Source of the DNA: Pseudomonadota bacterium
GTDB taxonomy: Bacteria > Pseudomonadota > Gammaproteobacteria > Xanthomonadales > Xanthomonadaceae
Length of the DNA stretch: 19,231 bases
NCBI GenBank assembly: GCA_023423605.1
Contig: JAFAFF010000098.1
Coordinates: forward strand, 1-19,231
Reading direction: 5' to 3'
A model generated the notes under the pieces. That model was not told where the DNA came from and did not search any database. It was given only the letters and a program-made list of their open reading frames with translations. This document shows positions 1 to 9,111 of the stretch, piece after piece. Each line of letters begins with the position of its first letter. Position 1 is the first letter of the stretch. The translations under genes were made by a program, and so were the position numbers.

Positions 1-127
1 CGCCGGCCTGCAACGCCCGCCGCGCCACATGCAGCACCAGCGGTTCGCCGCCCAGCAGCCGCAGCGGCTTGCCCGGCAGCCGGGATGCGGCGAAGCGGGC
101 GGGAATGGCAACGACGAACTCGGTCAT
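1..127 (-). CDS. kdsB: 3-deoxy-manno-octulosonate cytidylyltransferase (N-terminal fragment, cut by window edge)
   Basis: The first 42 codons are present and the rest lies beyond base 1. The start reads [20 protein letters not shown], the typical N-terminus of CMP-Kdo synthetase, with the nucleotide-binding pattern [14 protein letters not shown]. KdsB activates Kdo with CTP in the cytoplasm so that it can be added to lipid A. The ATG lies 40 bp downstream of the lpxK stop, with a purine-rich GAGAGAG stretch about 8 bases before it as ribosome binding site. It is the last visible gene of the comEC-exbBD-msbA-lpxK-kdsB run, and its role fits the lipid A/Kdo theme of the operon. Confidence 0.93.
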   Translation of the reverse strand, partial: MTEFVVAIPARFAASRLPGKPLRLLGGEPLVLHVARRALQAG

Positions 128-167
128 GCGGAAGCTCTCTCGGTGAGGGGCCGGGGTATGCGGCGGA

Positions 168-1184
168 TCATCCGGCGCGCAGCTTTTCCAGGCGGTCGGT
201 CAATGCCACCCAGAAGGCGGCGGGAAGCTCGGCCTGCAACGGCACGGCGAAGTGCCAGTCGGTGGCGAACGCGCGGCACTTCACCGCATCCTTCTCGGTC
301 ATCAGCACCGGCAGTTCGCTGCCGAAGCTCAGGTCCTGCGGCTGGTAGGCGTGGTGGTCACCGAACGCGTGCGGGACCACCCCGATGCGGACGGCGCGCA
401 GCATGTCGAAGAAGCGCTGCGGATGGGCGATGCCGGCCACCGCGTGTACGCGCTGGCCCGCGAAGGCCGCCAACGGACGCAGGCGCCCACCGGCCAGCGG
501 CTGCGCACTGTCGATCTTCAGGGCCATCGACCACTGCCCGAAGCCGCAATGGTCCACCGTGCCAGGGGCCGTCGCGCCCAGGTTGACCACCCGGAAATCG
601 CATTCGGTGGCGCGCGCCACCGGCTCGCGCAGCGGCCCGGCCGGCAGCAGCAGGCCGTTGCCATAACGTCGCTGCGCGTCGATCACTTCAATCTCGATAT
701 CGCGCGCCAGCCGGTAGTGCTGCAGGCCGTCATCGCAGACGATCACATCGCAGCCGGCGTCGATGAGCGCCTTGCCGGCGGCCACGCGGTCGGCATCCAC
801 GCGTACCGGAACGCCCGCCTTCCAGGCAATCAATACCGGTTCGTCGCCGCCCAGTGCAACCGGCGTGTCGGCCTGCACCCAGCGCGCGGTATCGGCCTGC
901 TCGCGGCCGTAGCCGCGGCTGGCCACGCCCGGCTTCCAGCCGGCGGCCTGCAGCCGCTGCACCAGGGCAATGGTCAGGGGAGTCTTGCCGGTGCCACCGG
1001 CGGTGATGTTGCCCACCACGATCACCGGCACCGGCAGCTGCCGTGGCCTGAGCCAGCCACGCCGGTACAGCCGCCGGCGCAGGCCGCTGGCGAAACCGTA
1101 CAACGGACTGAGCAGGCGCATGGCCAACGGCGCGGGCGAACCGTCGTACCAGTAGGCCGGTGTCTGCGTACCCTTGCTGGACAT
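168..1184 (-). CDS. lpxK: tetraacyldisaccharide 4'-kinase LpxK
   Basis: LpxK transfers phosphate from ATP to the 4' position of the tetraacyl disaccharide to give lipid IVA, at the inner face of the cytoplasmic membrane. The 338-residue product has the usual family length. An N-terminal hydrophobic/amphipathic stretch around residues 18-35 is followed by the Walker A loop [11 protein letters not shown] at 58-68, then the ASRGYG segment and the DDGLQH motif near 150-155 that holds the catalytic Asp of this family. The start ATG shares one base with the msbA stop (TGATG), so translation is probably coupled. It follows msbA and precedes kdsB, a common proteobacterial arrangement. No defect is seen. 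Confidence 0.96.
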   Translation of the reverse strand: MSSKGTQTPAYWYDGSPAPLAMRLLSPLYGFASGLRRRLYRRGWLRPRQLPVPVIVVGNITAGGTGKTPLTIALVQRLQAAGWKPGVASRGYGREQADTARWVQADTPVALGGDEPVLIAWKAGVPVRVDADRVAAGKALIDAGCDVIVCDDGLQHYRLARDIEIEVIDAQRRYGNGLLLPAGPLREPVARATECDFRVVNLGATAPGTVDHCGFGQWSMALKIDSAQPLAGGRLRPLAAFAGQRVHAVAGIAHPQRFFDMLRAVRIGVVPHAFGDHHAYQPQDLSFGSELPVLMTEKDAVKCRAFATDWHFAVPLQAELPAAFWVALTDRLEKLRAG

Positions 1185-2932
1185 CAGGCCTGCCTTTCGC
1201 GGAACTGCATGTTGTACAGGCGCTCGTACAGCCCGCCCATCGCCAGCAGTTCGGCATGCGTGCCACGTTCGACGATGCGGCCTTGGTCCATCACCAGCAC
1301 CTGGTCGGCATGTTCGATGGTGGACAGGCGGTGCGCGATCACCAGCGTGGTGCGTTCGGGCATCAGCCGCTGCAGCGCATCCTGCACCAGGCGTTCGGAT
1401 TCGTTGTCCAGCGCGGCGGTGGCCTCATCCAGGATCAGGATCGGCGCGTCGCGCAGGATGGCACGGGCGATCGCCAGGCGCTGGCGCTGGCCACCGGAAA
1501 GCAGCGCTCCATTCTCGCCCACCGGCGTGTCCAGCTGCTGCGGCAGCCGTTCGATGAACTCCCAGGCGTTGGCGGCCTCGGCAGCGGCGCGGATCTGTGC
1601 CTGGCTGGCGTCCATGCCGTAGGCGATGTTCGCGCCGATGGTGTCGTCGAACAGCATCACCTTCTGTCCCACCATGGCGACCTGGCGGCGCAGATCGGCC
1701 AGCGGATACTCATCCAGTGCCACCCCATCCAGAGTGATGCGCCCGCCGCTGGGTTCGTAGAAACGCGGTACCAGCCGGATCAGGCTGGTCTTGCCGCTGC
1801 CGGAACGCCCGACCACGGCCGTCACCGTACCCGGACGGGCAACGAAACTGATGTCGTCCAGTGCCGTCCCGGCATCCTCGCGGTAACGCAGCATCACATG
1901 CTCGAACGCCAGCTCACCACGCGTGCGCTCGATGCGGTGGGTACCGCTGTCGCGTTCCACCGGCATGTCCAGGATCGAAAACAACCGCTCGGCCGCGGCC
2001 ACGCCACGCGAGATCGAGGTCTGCACGCTGGTCAGGCGCCGCAGCGAAGGAATGATGGCCATCATCGAGGTCATCAGGCCCATGAACTGGCCGGCGTTGA
2101 GCTTGCCGACCAGGGCTTCGCGGGTGGCCACCCAGACGATGACCGCAAGCGCCACCGCCGCCAGGAACTGCACCGTGCTGGACGCCAGCGCACGGGTGGT
2201 TTCAACCTTCATGTTCAGGCCCAGCATGCGGTTGGCCAGCCGCGCATAGCGCTCTATCTCGTGCTGCTGCGTGCCATGCACCTTGACTTCCTGCTGTGCG
2301 GCCAGCGACTGCTCGGCGGTTGCCGCCATGGTGCCCATGCCGTCCTGGATGCCGCGGCTGATGCGCCGGTAACGCTTGCCCACGAAAGACACGATCAGGC
2401 CGATCATCGGCACCACCACCAGCATCGCCAGGGTCACCTTGACGCTCATCTGCAGCATCACCACCAGCATGGCGATGATGGTCAGGGTGTCGGCCACCAG
2501 CGTCTTCAGCGCGTCCGCGCTGGCCTGGGTGACCTGCTCGGTATCGAAGTTAAGGCGGCTCACCATCACCGGCGTCGCTTCGGTATCGAAATGACCCGAT
2601 GGCAGGTGCAGGTATTTGCTGAGCACTTCCTCGCGCAGGTCGCGCACCACGCTGCGGCCGGTGCGTGCCAGCGTGTAGTCGCTGACCAGGGTGGCCAGGC
2701 TGCGCATCAGGAACAGGCCGAGGATGGTCAACGGCAGGATCACCGCCATGCGCGGTTCGGGGTTCACGAAGCCGCGGTTGACCAGCGGGTCCATCAGTTT
2801 GGTGAAGTGGTAACCGGCCAGCGCCTCCACCACCATCGCCACCACGGCGGCAACCATGAATATCCAGTAAGCCCTGGTATACCCCAGCAGGCGCTTGTAG
2901 ATCGGCCAGACGGGCGCGTGTTTGGAACTCAT
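1184..2932 (-). CDS. msbA: lipid A export ABC transporter, ATP-binding/permease protein MsbA
   Basis: MsbA flips core-lipid A across the inner membrane, working as a homodimer. The 582-residue protein is a half-transporter with membrane segments spread over about residues 20-310 and a C-terminal ATPase domain. Visible motifs are Walker A GRSGSGKT (375-382), a Q-loop near 423, the signature [15 protein letters not shown] (from 477), Walker [13 protein letters not shown] (498-509) and the H-loop His534. The start ATG overlaps the exbD stop as ATGA, and the stop overlaps the lpxK start by one base. The length and the neighbouring lpxK favour MsbA over other exporters of the same fold. Nothing appears damaged. 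Confidence 0.96.
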   Translation of the reverse strand: MSSKHAPVWPIYKRLLGYTRAYWIFMVAAVVAMVVEALAGYHFTKLMDPLVNRGFVNPEPRMAVILPLTILGLFLMRSLATLVSDYTLARTGRSVVRDLREEVLSKYLHLPSGHFDTEATPVMVSRLNFDTEQVTQASADALKTLVADTLTIIAMLVVMLQMSVKVTLAMLVVVPMIGLIVSFVGKRYRRISRGIQDGMGTMAATAEQSLAAQQEVKVHGTQQHEIERYARLANRMLGLNMKVETTRALASSTVQFLAAVALAVIVWVATREALVGKLNAGQFMGLMTSMMAIIPSLRRLTSVQTSISRGVAAAERLFSILDMPVERDSGTHRIERTRGELAFEHVMLRYREDAGTALDDISFVARPGTVTAVVGRSGSGKTSLIRLVPRFYEPSGGRITLDGVALDEYPLADLRRQVAMVGQKVMLFDDTIGANIAYGMDASQAQIRAAAEAANAWEFIERLPQQLDTPVGENGALLSGGQRQRLAIARAILRDAPILILDEATAALDNESERLVQDALQRLMPERTTLVIAHRLSTIEHADQVLVMDQGRIVERGTHAELLAMGGLYERLYNMQFRERQA

Positions 2933-3351
2933 TGACGCACCTCGGGAGCGGTTGCAATGGCAATGCGGCGGAAGCCCAGCTGGCCCAGCGCATCCTGCGC
3001 GGTCACCACGGCCTGGTACGGGGTGCGCGCGTCGGCACGCAGCAGCACGGTCTGCTCGCGGTCCTCGCCGGCCACCGCCGCGACCGTCTGCTTCACCGAT
3101 TCCACATCGGTACGCAGCACTTCCTGGTCGTTGACGAAGTAGCGGCCTTCGGCGTTCACCAGGATGCTCAGCGCACGCGGCGGTTCGGCCGTGGCCTGCT
3201 GGCTGGCATGCGGCAGTTGCACCTGCAGCGTGGAACGCGCATCGAACGTGGTGGTTACCACGAAGAAGATGATCAGCACCAGGATGACATCGATGAGCGG
3301 CACCAGGTCGATGTGCGGCTCATCGCCGGCACGGTCGTTGCGGATACGCAT
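2929..3351 (-). CDS. exbD: ExbD/TolR-family biopolymer transport protein
   Basis: This is the smaller partner of an ExbB/ExbD proton-driven motor in the inner membrane. The 140-residue product has a short cytoplasmic N-terminus, one membrane helix at about residues 16-34, and a periplasmic domain. Asp21 in the helix (PLIDVILVLIIFF) is the conserved proton-carrying residue of ExbD/TolR/MotB-type proteins. The stop overlaps the msbA start (ATGA), and the start lies 3 bases downstream of the exbB stop. The pair sits in a lipid A operon without tonB nearby, so it may energise either TonB or an envelope process; the sequence does not decide this. Confidence 0.93.
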   Translation of the reverse strand: MRIRNDRAGDEPHIDLVPLIDVILVLIIFFVVTTTFDARSTLQVQLPHASQQATAEPPRALSILVNAEGRYFVNDQEVLRTDVESVKQTVAAVAGEDREQTVLLRADARTPYQAVVTAQDALGQLGFRRIAIATAPEVRQ

Positions 3352-3354
3352 CCG

Positions 3355-4029
3355 TCAGCCCTTGGCCGTGGCCGGGCGGGCGGTGGCGGCGGGCGCCGGC
3401 GCGCGCGACGCAGCGTTCATCACCCCGGGACGGCCGTCGAGCGCGTCCAACAGGGCCGAAGCCTCCTGCTCCATCTCGATCACATAGCCGTTGATGCGCC
3501 CCTTGAAGTAGCGATGGAACATCAGCGCCGGAATCGCCACGATCATGCCGGTGGCCGTGCACACCAGTGCCTTGCCGATACCCCCGGCCAGCTGGTTCAC
3601 GTCACCCACGCCGTGGTCCAGGATGCCCAGGAACATCTGGATCATGCCGACCACCGTGCCCAGCAGGCCCAGCAGCGGGCCGGCCGAGGCGATGGTGCCC
3701 AGCGCGTTGAGGAACCGTTCCATGCGGTGCACCAGATGGCGGCCGGCGTCTTCGATGCGCTCGCGGATCTGCTCGCGCGGGCGGTTGCGCGCCTCCAGCG
3801 CGGCGGCCAGCAGCGCCCCCAGCGGCGAGTTGGCGCGCAGCGCCTGCACATGCGCCGGATCAAGCTTGCCGCGTGCGGCCCAGCTGCGCACTTCCTGCCC
3901 CAGGCCCGGCGGCAGCACCTCGGTACGGCGCAGGGACCAGAAACGCTCCAGGATGATCGCCAAAGCCAGTACGCCGAGCAGCAGCAGTGGCAGCATCGGC
4001 CAGCCACCGGCCTTGACCAGTTCCCACAC
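3355..4029 (-). CDS. exbB: ExbB/TolQ/MotA-family proton channel protein
   Basis: This is the larger partner of the ExbB/ExbD motor, 224 residues long. Three membrane helices can be seen at about residues 11-30, 112-135 and 150-173. The second contains the family motif GPLLGLLGTVVGM with its channel-lining Thr125. The tail after residue 200 is rich in Ala and Pro and looks flexible. The start is GTG, preceded by a strong GGAGGGG ribosome binding site. That site lies inside the last codons of the full-length comEC frame, whose stop is only 3 bases upstream of the GTG. exbB was therefore probably translationally coupled to comEC, which matters because comEC now ends early. Confidence 0.94.
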   Translation of the reverse strand: MWELVKAGGWPMLPLLLLGVLALAIILERFWSLRRTEVLPPGLGQEVRSWAARGKLDPAHVQALRANSPLGALLAAALEARNRPREQIRERIEDAGRHLVHRMERFLNALGTIASAGPLLGLLGTVVGMIQMFLGILDHGVGDVNQLAGGIGKALVCTATGMIVAIPALMFHRYFKGRINGYVIEMEQEASALLDALDGRPGVMNAASRAPAPAATARPATAKG

Positions 4030-4032
4030 GTT

Positions 4033-6495
4033 TCACCCCTCCGGCCCATCGGCCGCATGATTGTCCGCCGATAGGATAGCAGCCGCCCGCGCCCGTCCCG
4101 CAGCGTCCCACCAGCGGGCGGCATGGATGCGCTGTTCGCGTACCTGCAGCCCCTGCGCGCCCAGCCATGCCCGCAGCGCTCCGGATTCGGCCGTGTTGAG
4201 CACTTCAGCGCCGATGTCGCGCCAGCGCGCCACGACTTCCGGGCGCGGATGGCGGAAACGATTGCGATGGCCCGCCGATACCAGCGCCAGCCGCGGCGCC
4301 ACCGCCTCCACTCATTCCGGCGTGGAGGATCCGGCGCTGCCATGGTGGGGCACCAGCACCACCTGCGCGGCCAGCTGCCCACGCGCGGCGCGAAGCAGTT
4401 CCCCTTCGGCCTGCCGGCCGACATCGCCGGCCAGCAGCATCGCGCCGTGTGGCGTACCGATACGCAGCACGCAGCTGCCCTCGTTGCCGCGTGCGGCGTG
4501 CCCGCGCGGTGGATGGAGGATGCGGAAATCGACGCCATCCCACTGCCACTGCTGTCCGGCATGGCAGGCACTGGCACCTTCGATGCCGGCGCCGGACGGT
4601 GCGCTTACCGGTATGTCCGGCAGCGCGCGACGCAGCCCGGGCAGGCCACCGGCATGGTCGGCATCGCCATGGCTCAGGATCACCCGCTGCGGCGGGCCGG
4701 TGCCCAGCGCGCGCAGCAGCGGAAGCACCACGCGCTCGCCGCTGTCCGTCCCCGCCCCCGGTGGCCCCAGGTCATACAGCAGCAGATGGCGGGCGGTACG
4801 TACCAGCGCGGCGGTGCCTTGCCCCACGTCCATCACCACCAGTTCCACCTCGCCCGGTCGCGGAAGCTGGCGCGCCGGCCACAACAGCGGCAGGCACAGC
4901 AACGGCACCGCCAGCAGGCCACCGCGCCCGCGTGGCAGCAGGCCCCAGAACACCCCCAGCAGCGCCACCGGCAGCGCCCAGCGCGGGGCTTCCGGCAACC
5001 ACCACACCGCCCCGCTCCAGTCGGCGAGCGGGCGCAACCATTGCCAGCTCAGTTCGAAGGTCCAGCCGGCCAACTGCCAGGCCCATCGTCCCAGCCCGGG
5101 ATGCAGCGCTTCCAGCGCGGTGCCGGAAAGTGCCAGCGGCACCACCACCAGCGACCACCACGGCACCGCCAGCAGGTTGACCAGCGGGCCGATCCGCGAC
5201 GCCTGTCCGAACAGGCTGACGCCCAGCGGCAGCAGCGCCACGCTGGCCACGCCCTGTGCGGCCAGGAAGGGCTTCAGCACGCCCCCCAGGCCGGCCTCCG
5301 CCTGGCCGCCACCGGGCAGGCACCACAGCAGCCACAGCACGCCACCAAAGCTGAGCCAGAATCCCGCGGACAACACCGACAGCGGGGTCACCAGCAGGGT
5401 GGCAAGCGCGGCCAGCGCCAGCGACTGGCCCCACGGCAGGCGGCGCCGGCTGGCGCGGGCCAGCGCCACCACCACGATCATCAATGCCGTGCGCACGGTG
5501 GGCAGCGCCAACCCGGCCACCAGCGCGTAGCCGGCAGCCCCCGCGGCCGCCGCCAGCGCCGCGGCGATCGGCCGGGGCACCCGCCTGGGCAACAGGCTGC
5601 AACTGCGCCACACCAGCCCCGCCAGCAGCGCGAAGCCGCCTGCCACCAACCCGACATGGAAACCGGAGATGGCGATCAGATGGGTCAGGCCCAGCGCGCG
5701 CAGCTGTTCCCAGTCGCGATCCTGCAAGCCGCGGGTGTCGCCGAGTGCCAATGCACGCACGAAACGCGAGGTGTCTGTCTGCAGATCGGTCTCGATACGC
5801 CGGGCCATCGCCTCGCGCCATGCCGGCAAGCCGCTGGCGGGTGCCAGTTCGATGGCCGCAGTACCGTCACGGACCTGGCCACCCGCGGCGATTCCCAGCA
5901 TCAGGGCGTGCCGCTCGCCATCGAAGCCGCCGGGATTGATCCGGCTGCGCGGCGCACGCAGGCGCAGCGGCAGCTGCCAGCGCGATCCCGCCGCAACCCG
6001 TCGGCGCTTCGGCATGCCCTCTGCCAGGCCTGTCGCCGGGGCAGTCGCCGCCACGGCCGCACCGCCGCCACGCGCGAACGGCGCGCTCCAGTACACCTGC
6101 ACGCGACGTCCCCGCAGGCGCGTCGGCAATGCCGCATCGTCGTCCACCTGCAACAGGAAGCGTGTGTAACGCGGCTGGTGGTCCGGCAGGTCGATCACGC
6201 GGCCGCGCAGCACGCTGTCCAGCGCCGCAGCCTGCGGCGGCAACTGCCCCTGCAGCGCCCACTGGCCGTGCAACGTGGTCCAGGCGACGCCGATCAACAG
6301 CATGCCCAGCCAGCGCCCCCGCCAACGGCACATCCAGACCACCACACCAACCAGAAGGCCCGGCCAGGCCGCGGCGACCGGAGGCAGTGCAGGCAGCTGG
6401 CAGCATGCCGTCGCACCGGCCACCAGCGCGGCGGCGCTGGCCTTGCCCAACAGGCCGGGCGACACGACGGGATGATCGCAGGCCTGTTCCCCCAT
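4033..6495 (-). pseudogene. comEC: DNA internalization/competence protein ComEC (Rec2), interrupted by an in-frame TGA
   Basis: ComEC forms the inner-membrane channel for single-stranded DNA uptake. In order the frame has an N-terminal DUF4131-type region, a multi-helix Competence domain (for example GLTHLIAISGFHVGLVAGG), and a C-terminal metallo-beta-lactamase-like domain with VVMDVGQG, SHGDADHAGG and VPHHGSAGSS. Reading stops at a TGA at 4312-4314, just after SSTPE. The same frame continues at once with VEAVAPRLALVSAGHRNRF and runs to a TGA at 4033, which lies 3 bases before exbB. The separated 92 codons carry the conserved NRFxHP segment of the family, so the truncated 727-residue product is probably defective. 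TGG to TGA is the simplest origin. A GTG directly after the TGA could allow restart. The ATG start at 6495 was preferred to a TTG at 6510. Confidence 0.88.
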
Positions 6496-6567
6496 GCCTG
6501 CAGCATGCAACCCACGCCCCCATCCGATTATCGGGCGTCTGCCCTTTCCCGCGTCAGGCGGATACGG

Positions 6568-7911
6568 TCATCGCGGTGGGCGGTGGAAGACGATGCGGAA
6601 ACTGGCGCCTCCACCACCGGCTTCGCCGACGCTTACGCTGCCGCCGTGATGCTGGATGATCTCCTTGACCAGATGCAGCCCCAGGCCCGCGCCACTGCCC
6701 ACCGCGCGCAGGCGGTGAAACGGCTCGAAGATGGCTTCGCGGTCATCGGCGGGCACGCCAGCACCCTGGTCGGCCACTTCCAGCGTCCCGTCCGCATCCA
6801 GTCTGACAGTGATGGTGCCCCGGCCACCGCCATGCACGATGGCGTTGTGCACCAGGTTGGCCATTACCCGGCCCAGCGCGATGCCGTCGCCGACGATCCA
6901 TACCGGTTGCGAAGGTGCATCCACCTCGAACTGGTAACCGGCACCGATCACCAGTGGCGCCAGCTCGGCGGCCGCCGTGCGCGCGAGGGCGGCCAGGTCC
7001 AGCGGCTGCAGGGTATCCACGCTGCGGTCCAGGCGCTGCAGGTCGAGCAGATGCTCGGCGACGTTGCCCAGCCGCGCCACATCGTTGAGCAGTTGTGCCT
7101 TCAGTGCACCCTGCGGCAGCTGCGACAGCCGCGCCTGCACCACGGCGATCGGCACGCGCAGTTCGTGCGCCGCATCGGCGAGGAACTTGTCGCGCGCCGC
7201 ATAGCCCTGCTGCACCTTGCCGATGGCATCGTTGAAGGCCGCCACCAGCGGTGCGATCTCGCTGCTCACCAGTTGCGCATCCAGCCGCGCGCCAGGACGG
7301 CCGATATCCAGTTGCCGGGCCTGCTGGGCCACTTCGCGCACGCCGCGCATGAAGCGGTGGATCACGGTGGGCATGACCAGCAGGGTCACCACGATCAGCG
7401 GCAGGAAGAACCAGGGCCCGATCAGCCGCAGCACCATCAGCGCACCGTCCCACAGCCCACTCTTCGGGTAGCCCCCCACCATCACCGTCAAACGCCGCCC
7501 ATCACCGCTCTTGACCATCACCCGTGCAGCATCCAGGTAAGGCGGCGTGACCGATCCCAGCTCGCTGTGCCCGACCTGTTCAAGGCGGGACAGCAGCTCG
7601 TGATGCACGGCGGGCACGCTGCCTTCGGACAAGCGGTTGCCGCGCTCGTCGATGGCGACGAACCAGAGATTTCCACCGGCCTTCCGGTTGACGGCATCCC
7701 AGCGTGTGCGGTCCAGCACGATGCCGGCACCTTCGCCGTGCAACGCCGCAACCACGTCATCGGCGGCGAACATGTCCATCTCCACCGATTCCTGGTCGCC
7801 CCAGGTCAGGATCAGCGCCATCACCGCGATGAGCACCGTGAACACCTGTGCCAGGCACACACGCCAGGCCAGCCCCAGGGATATCGAACCGAAGTGGGCT
7901 TTCATGCTCAT
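6568..7911 (-). CDS. two-component sensor histidine kinase (HAMP-type, class I)
   Basis: This 447-residue membrane kinase has a helix at about 15-36, a periplasmic sensor segment of about 120 residues (37-158), a second helix at about 163-183 and a HAMP-like linker. The H-box FLADAAHELRVPIAVVQ places the phosphorylated His at 249. The ATPase domain shows an N-box around Asn352/Asn356, DQGAGVP (381-387), an F-box EAIFEPFHR and the G2 box GAGLGLHL (407-414). It overlaps the preceding response regulator by ATGA, so the two form a cognate pair of the OmpR/EnvZ-PhoPQ-QseBC class. The stimulus cannot be read from the sequence. An alternative start at the second Met would shorten it by two residues. 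Confidence 0.94.
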   Translation of the reverse strand: MSMKAHFGSISLGLAWRVCLAQVFTVLIAVMALILTWGDQESVEMDMFAADDVVAALHGEGAGIVLDRTRWDAVNRKAGGNLWFVAIDERGNRLSEGSVPAVHHELLSRLEQVGHSELGSVTPPYLDAARVMVKSGDGRRLTVMVGGYPKSGLWDGALMVLRLIGPWFFLPLIVVTLLVMPTVIHRFMRGVREVAQQARQLDIGRPGARLDAQLVSSEIAPLVAAFNDAIGKVQQGYAARDKFLADAAHELRVPIAVVQARLSQLPQGALKAQLLNDVARLGNVAEHLLDLQRLDRSVDTLQPLDLAALARTAAAELAPLVIGAGYQFEVDAPSQPVWIVGDGIALGRVMANLVHNAIVHGGGRGTITVRLDADGTLEVADQGAGVPADDREAIFEPFHRLRAVGSGAGLGLHLVKEIIQHHGGSVSVGEAGGGGASFRIVFHRPPR

Positions 7912-8579
7912 GCTTCGGCCAACAGGTAGCCCACGCCACGGATGACGTGGATTTCCACGCCCGCACCGGCCTGCTGCAGCGCCTTGCGCAGCTTGGAAAT
8001 ATGCGCGTCCAGCGCATTGGACTGGATCTCGTCATCGAAACCGTACACCGCCTCTTCCAGCGCGCTGCGGGCAACCGTGCGCCCCTGTCGCAATGCCAGC
8101 GCCTGCAGCACCAGCAACTGGCGGCGCGGCAGCGGCAGTGGCTGGTCGCCGACCCATGTCTGCAGCGATTCGAAATCGAACTGCAGGCGGCCGAGCCGCA
8201 GCAGCGGCGTCTGCATTTCGCTGGGCCGTCGCGATACCGCGCGGATGCGTGCCATCAGCTCTTCGATGGCCACCGGCTTGACCAGATAATCATCGGCGCC
8301 CACATCGAGACCTTCCACCTTGTCGCTGAGACTGCCCTTGGCGGTGAGCATGATCACCGGCAGGTTGGGCCGCAGCGCACGTGCGGTGGCGACGAAATCC
8401 GCGCCGTCACCGTCGGGCAGCTGGCGGTCCAGCAGCAACAGCTGATGCACCGGCTCGCGCAGTGCCGCCCCCGCGGCGGCCAGCGTATCCACCACATCGG
8501 CGACCACACCCTGCCGTTCCAGGCCGGACTGCAGGGCACGGGACAGGTCGGGATCATCTTCAACCAGCAGGATGCGCAT
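7908..8579 (-). CDS. OmpR/PhoB-family response regulator transcription factor
   Basis: This is a 223-residue DNA-binding regulator. The receiver domain (1-115) starts MRILLVEDDPDL with the acidic pair Glu7/Asp8-Asp9. The phosphoacceptor is Asp51 (LLLLDRQLPDGDG), with Thr79 (VIMLTAKG) and Lys101 (YLVKP) completing the active site. The C-terminal winged-helix domain ends with HISKLRKAL and VIRGVGYLLAEA. The frame stays open further upstream, but homology begins exactly at this Met, so 8579 is the start. Its stop overlaps the kinase start. It is transcribed away from a small plus-strand gene, and a perfect palindrome lies in the 120-bp divergent gap. Confidence 0.95.
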   Translation of the reverse strand: MRILLVEDDPDLSRALQSGLERQGVVADVVDTLAAAGAALREPVHQLLLLDRQLPDGDGADFVATARALRPNLPVIMLTAKGSLSDKVEGLDVGADDYLVKPVAIEELMARIRAVSRRPSEMQTPLLRLGRLQFDFESLQTWVGDQPLPLPRRQLLVLQALALRQGRTVARSALEEAVYGFDDEIQSNALDAHISKLRKALQQAGAGVEIHVIRGVGYLLAEA

Positions 8580-8613
8580 GGAAAAAACCAGGGTATCGGC
8601 GGAATACAACGCG

Positions 8614-8619
8614 ATGATA
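8614..8619 (-). promoter_or_regulatory. candidate -10 element of the two-component operon
   Basis: On the minus strand a TATCAT hexamer (5 of 6 matches to the sigma-70 -10 consensus) lies 35 bases before the regulator ATG. A possible -35, TTGCGC, lies 15 bases further upstream, which is short of the ideal spacing and suggests an activator-dependent promoter. This is a pattern match only. Confidence 0.35.
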
Positions 8620-8644
8620 AGCCCGGCAAGCCCAGCGCAATGTT

Positions 8645-8660
8645 CCGACAATGTTGTCGG
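8645..8660. promoter_or_regulatory. perfect 16-bp palindrome in divergent gap, candidate operator
   Basis: CCGACAA-TG-TTGTCGG is a 7-bp perfect inverted repeat with a 2-bp spacer, between the divergent response regulator and small plus-strand gene. It lies just upstream of the weak -35 of the regulator operon, a fitting place for an activator or autoregulatory site. OmpR-family regulators usually bind direct repeats, so a different dimeric regulator is also possible. Confidence 0.45.
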
Positions 8661-8702
8661 CGCACTGTAGCCGCTCTGCTTATGTACCGAGCCGACGACG
8701 CC

Positions 8703-9020
8703 ATGGACCGCTCCCTCCCCCCGGCCAGCCCTGTGCCCGCCCTGCTCGCTGCTTCCAGCAACCCCCAGGTGGTGCTGGATGCGCCCGATCTTGACAGCGC
8801 CGAGCGCGCTTTCCTGGGCCTGCTGCCCGACCGCGATGGCGTCGATGCACTGACGCGGCACGCACTGAGCCATGCGCGCCATGGCTCCGGCAGCGGCTAT
8901 GCGTTGTCGCTGACGCTGGTGGGCATGCGGCTGCAGGAATTCAATGTGGGCGAAGACTGCGCCGCGACATCGCGGCAGGAATCGCTGCGCAGCCTGCGGC
9001 AAGCCTTCGCGACGCGGTAG
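8703..9020 (+). CDS. small uncharacterised protein, divergent from the two-component operon
   Basis: This 105-residue open frame starts MDRSLPPASPVPALLAASSN. I do not recognise a family. It has no signal peptide, membrane helix or metal motif. Residues 30-75 (DLDSAERAFLGLLP, then ALTRHALSHARHG) look helical and amphipathic, followed by a segment YALSLTLVGMRLQEFNV that could be a beta strand pair. It shows the high GC at third positions expected of a native gene, and a SMAG-type repeat follows just after its stop, as is usual after real genes. An in-frame ATG at 8682 would add seven residues. No good ribosome binding site decides between them. Confidence 0.6.
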   Translation: MDRSLPPASPVPALLAASSNPQVVLDAPDLDSAERAFLGLLPDRDGVDALTRHALSHARHGSGSGYALSLTLVGMRLQEFNVGEDCAATSRQESLRSLRQAFATR

Positions 9021-9031
9021 CGGCGACTATC

Positions 9032-9091
9032 GTAGAGCGCGGCTGTGCCCCGCTGTGTGGTAATGCTCAGCCGGGCAGAGCCCGGCTCTAC
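9032..9091. repeat. SMAG/REP-like inverted dimer (two GTAG-headed hairpins)
   Basis: On the plus strand GTAG at 9032 leads a hairpin (stem 9036-9043 with 9047-9054, one mismatch, loop TGT). On the minus strand GTAG at 9091-9088 leads a perfect 8-bp hairpin, AGCCGGGC-TCT-GCCCGGCT (9069-9087). The two heads point towards each other across a short spacer, which is the dimer layout of the GTAG-type REP sequences known from Stenotrophomonas maltophilia. It occupies the space between two convergent genes. Transcripts from either side would form stable hairpins here, which may protect or end the mRNAs. Confidence 0.8.
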
Positions 9092-9111
9092 GTCACGAAT
9101 GCGGTATTTCA

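Noticed and set aside
1160..2935. A 591-codon open frame on the plus strand
   Set aside because: It is antisense to msbA, which has every ABC transporter motif; the shadow frame has none.
6525..6545. Short palindrome CCGATTATCGG before comEC as a terminator
   Set aside because: The stem is 5 bp with a 1-base centre and has no T tract.
4123..7929. A 1268-codon open frame on the plus strand
   Set aside because: It is antisense to comEC and the sensor kinase. Its product is rich in Gln, His, Arg and Ala without motifs, the usual shadow of high-GC genes on the other strand.
8580..9002. Upstream extension of the response regulator to a start at 9002
   Set aside because: Receiver-domain homology begins exactly at the Met at 8579, and the extension overlaps a divergent gene and the promoter region.
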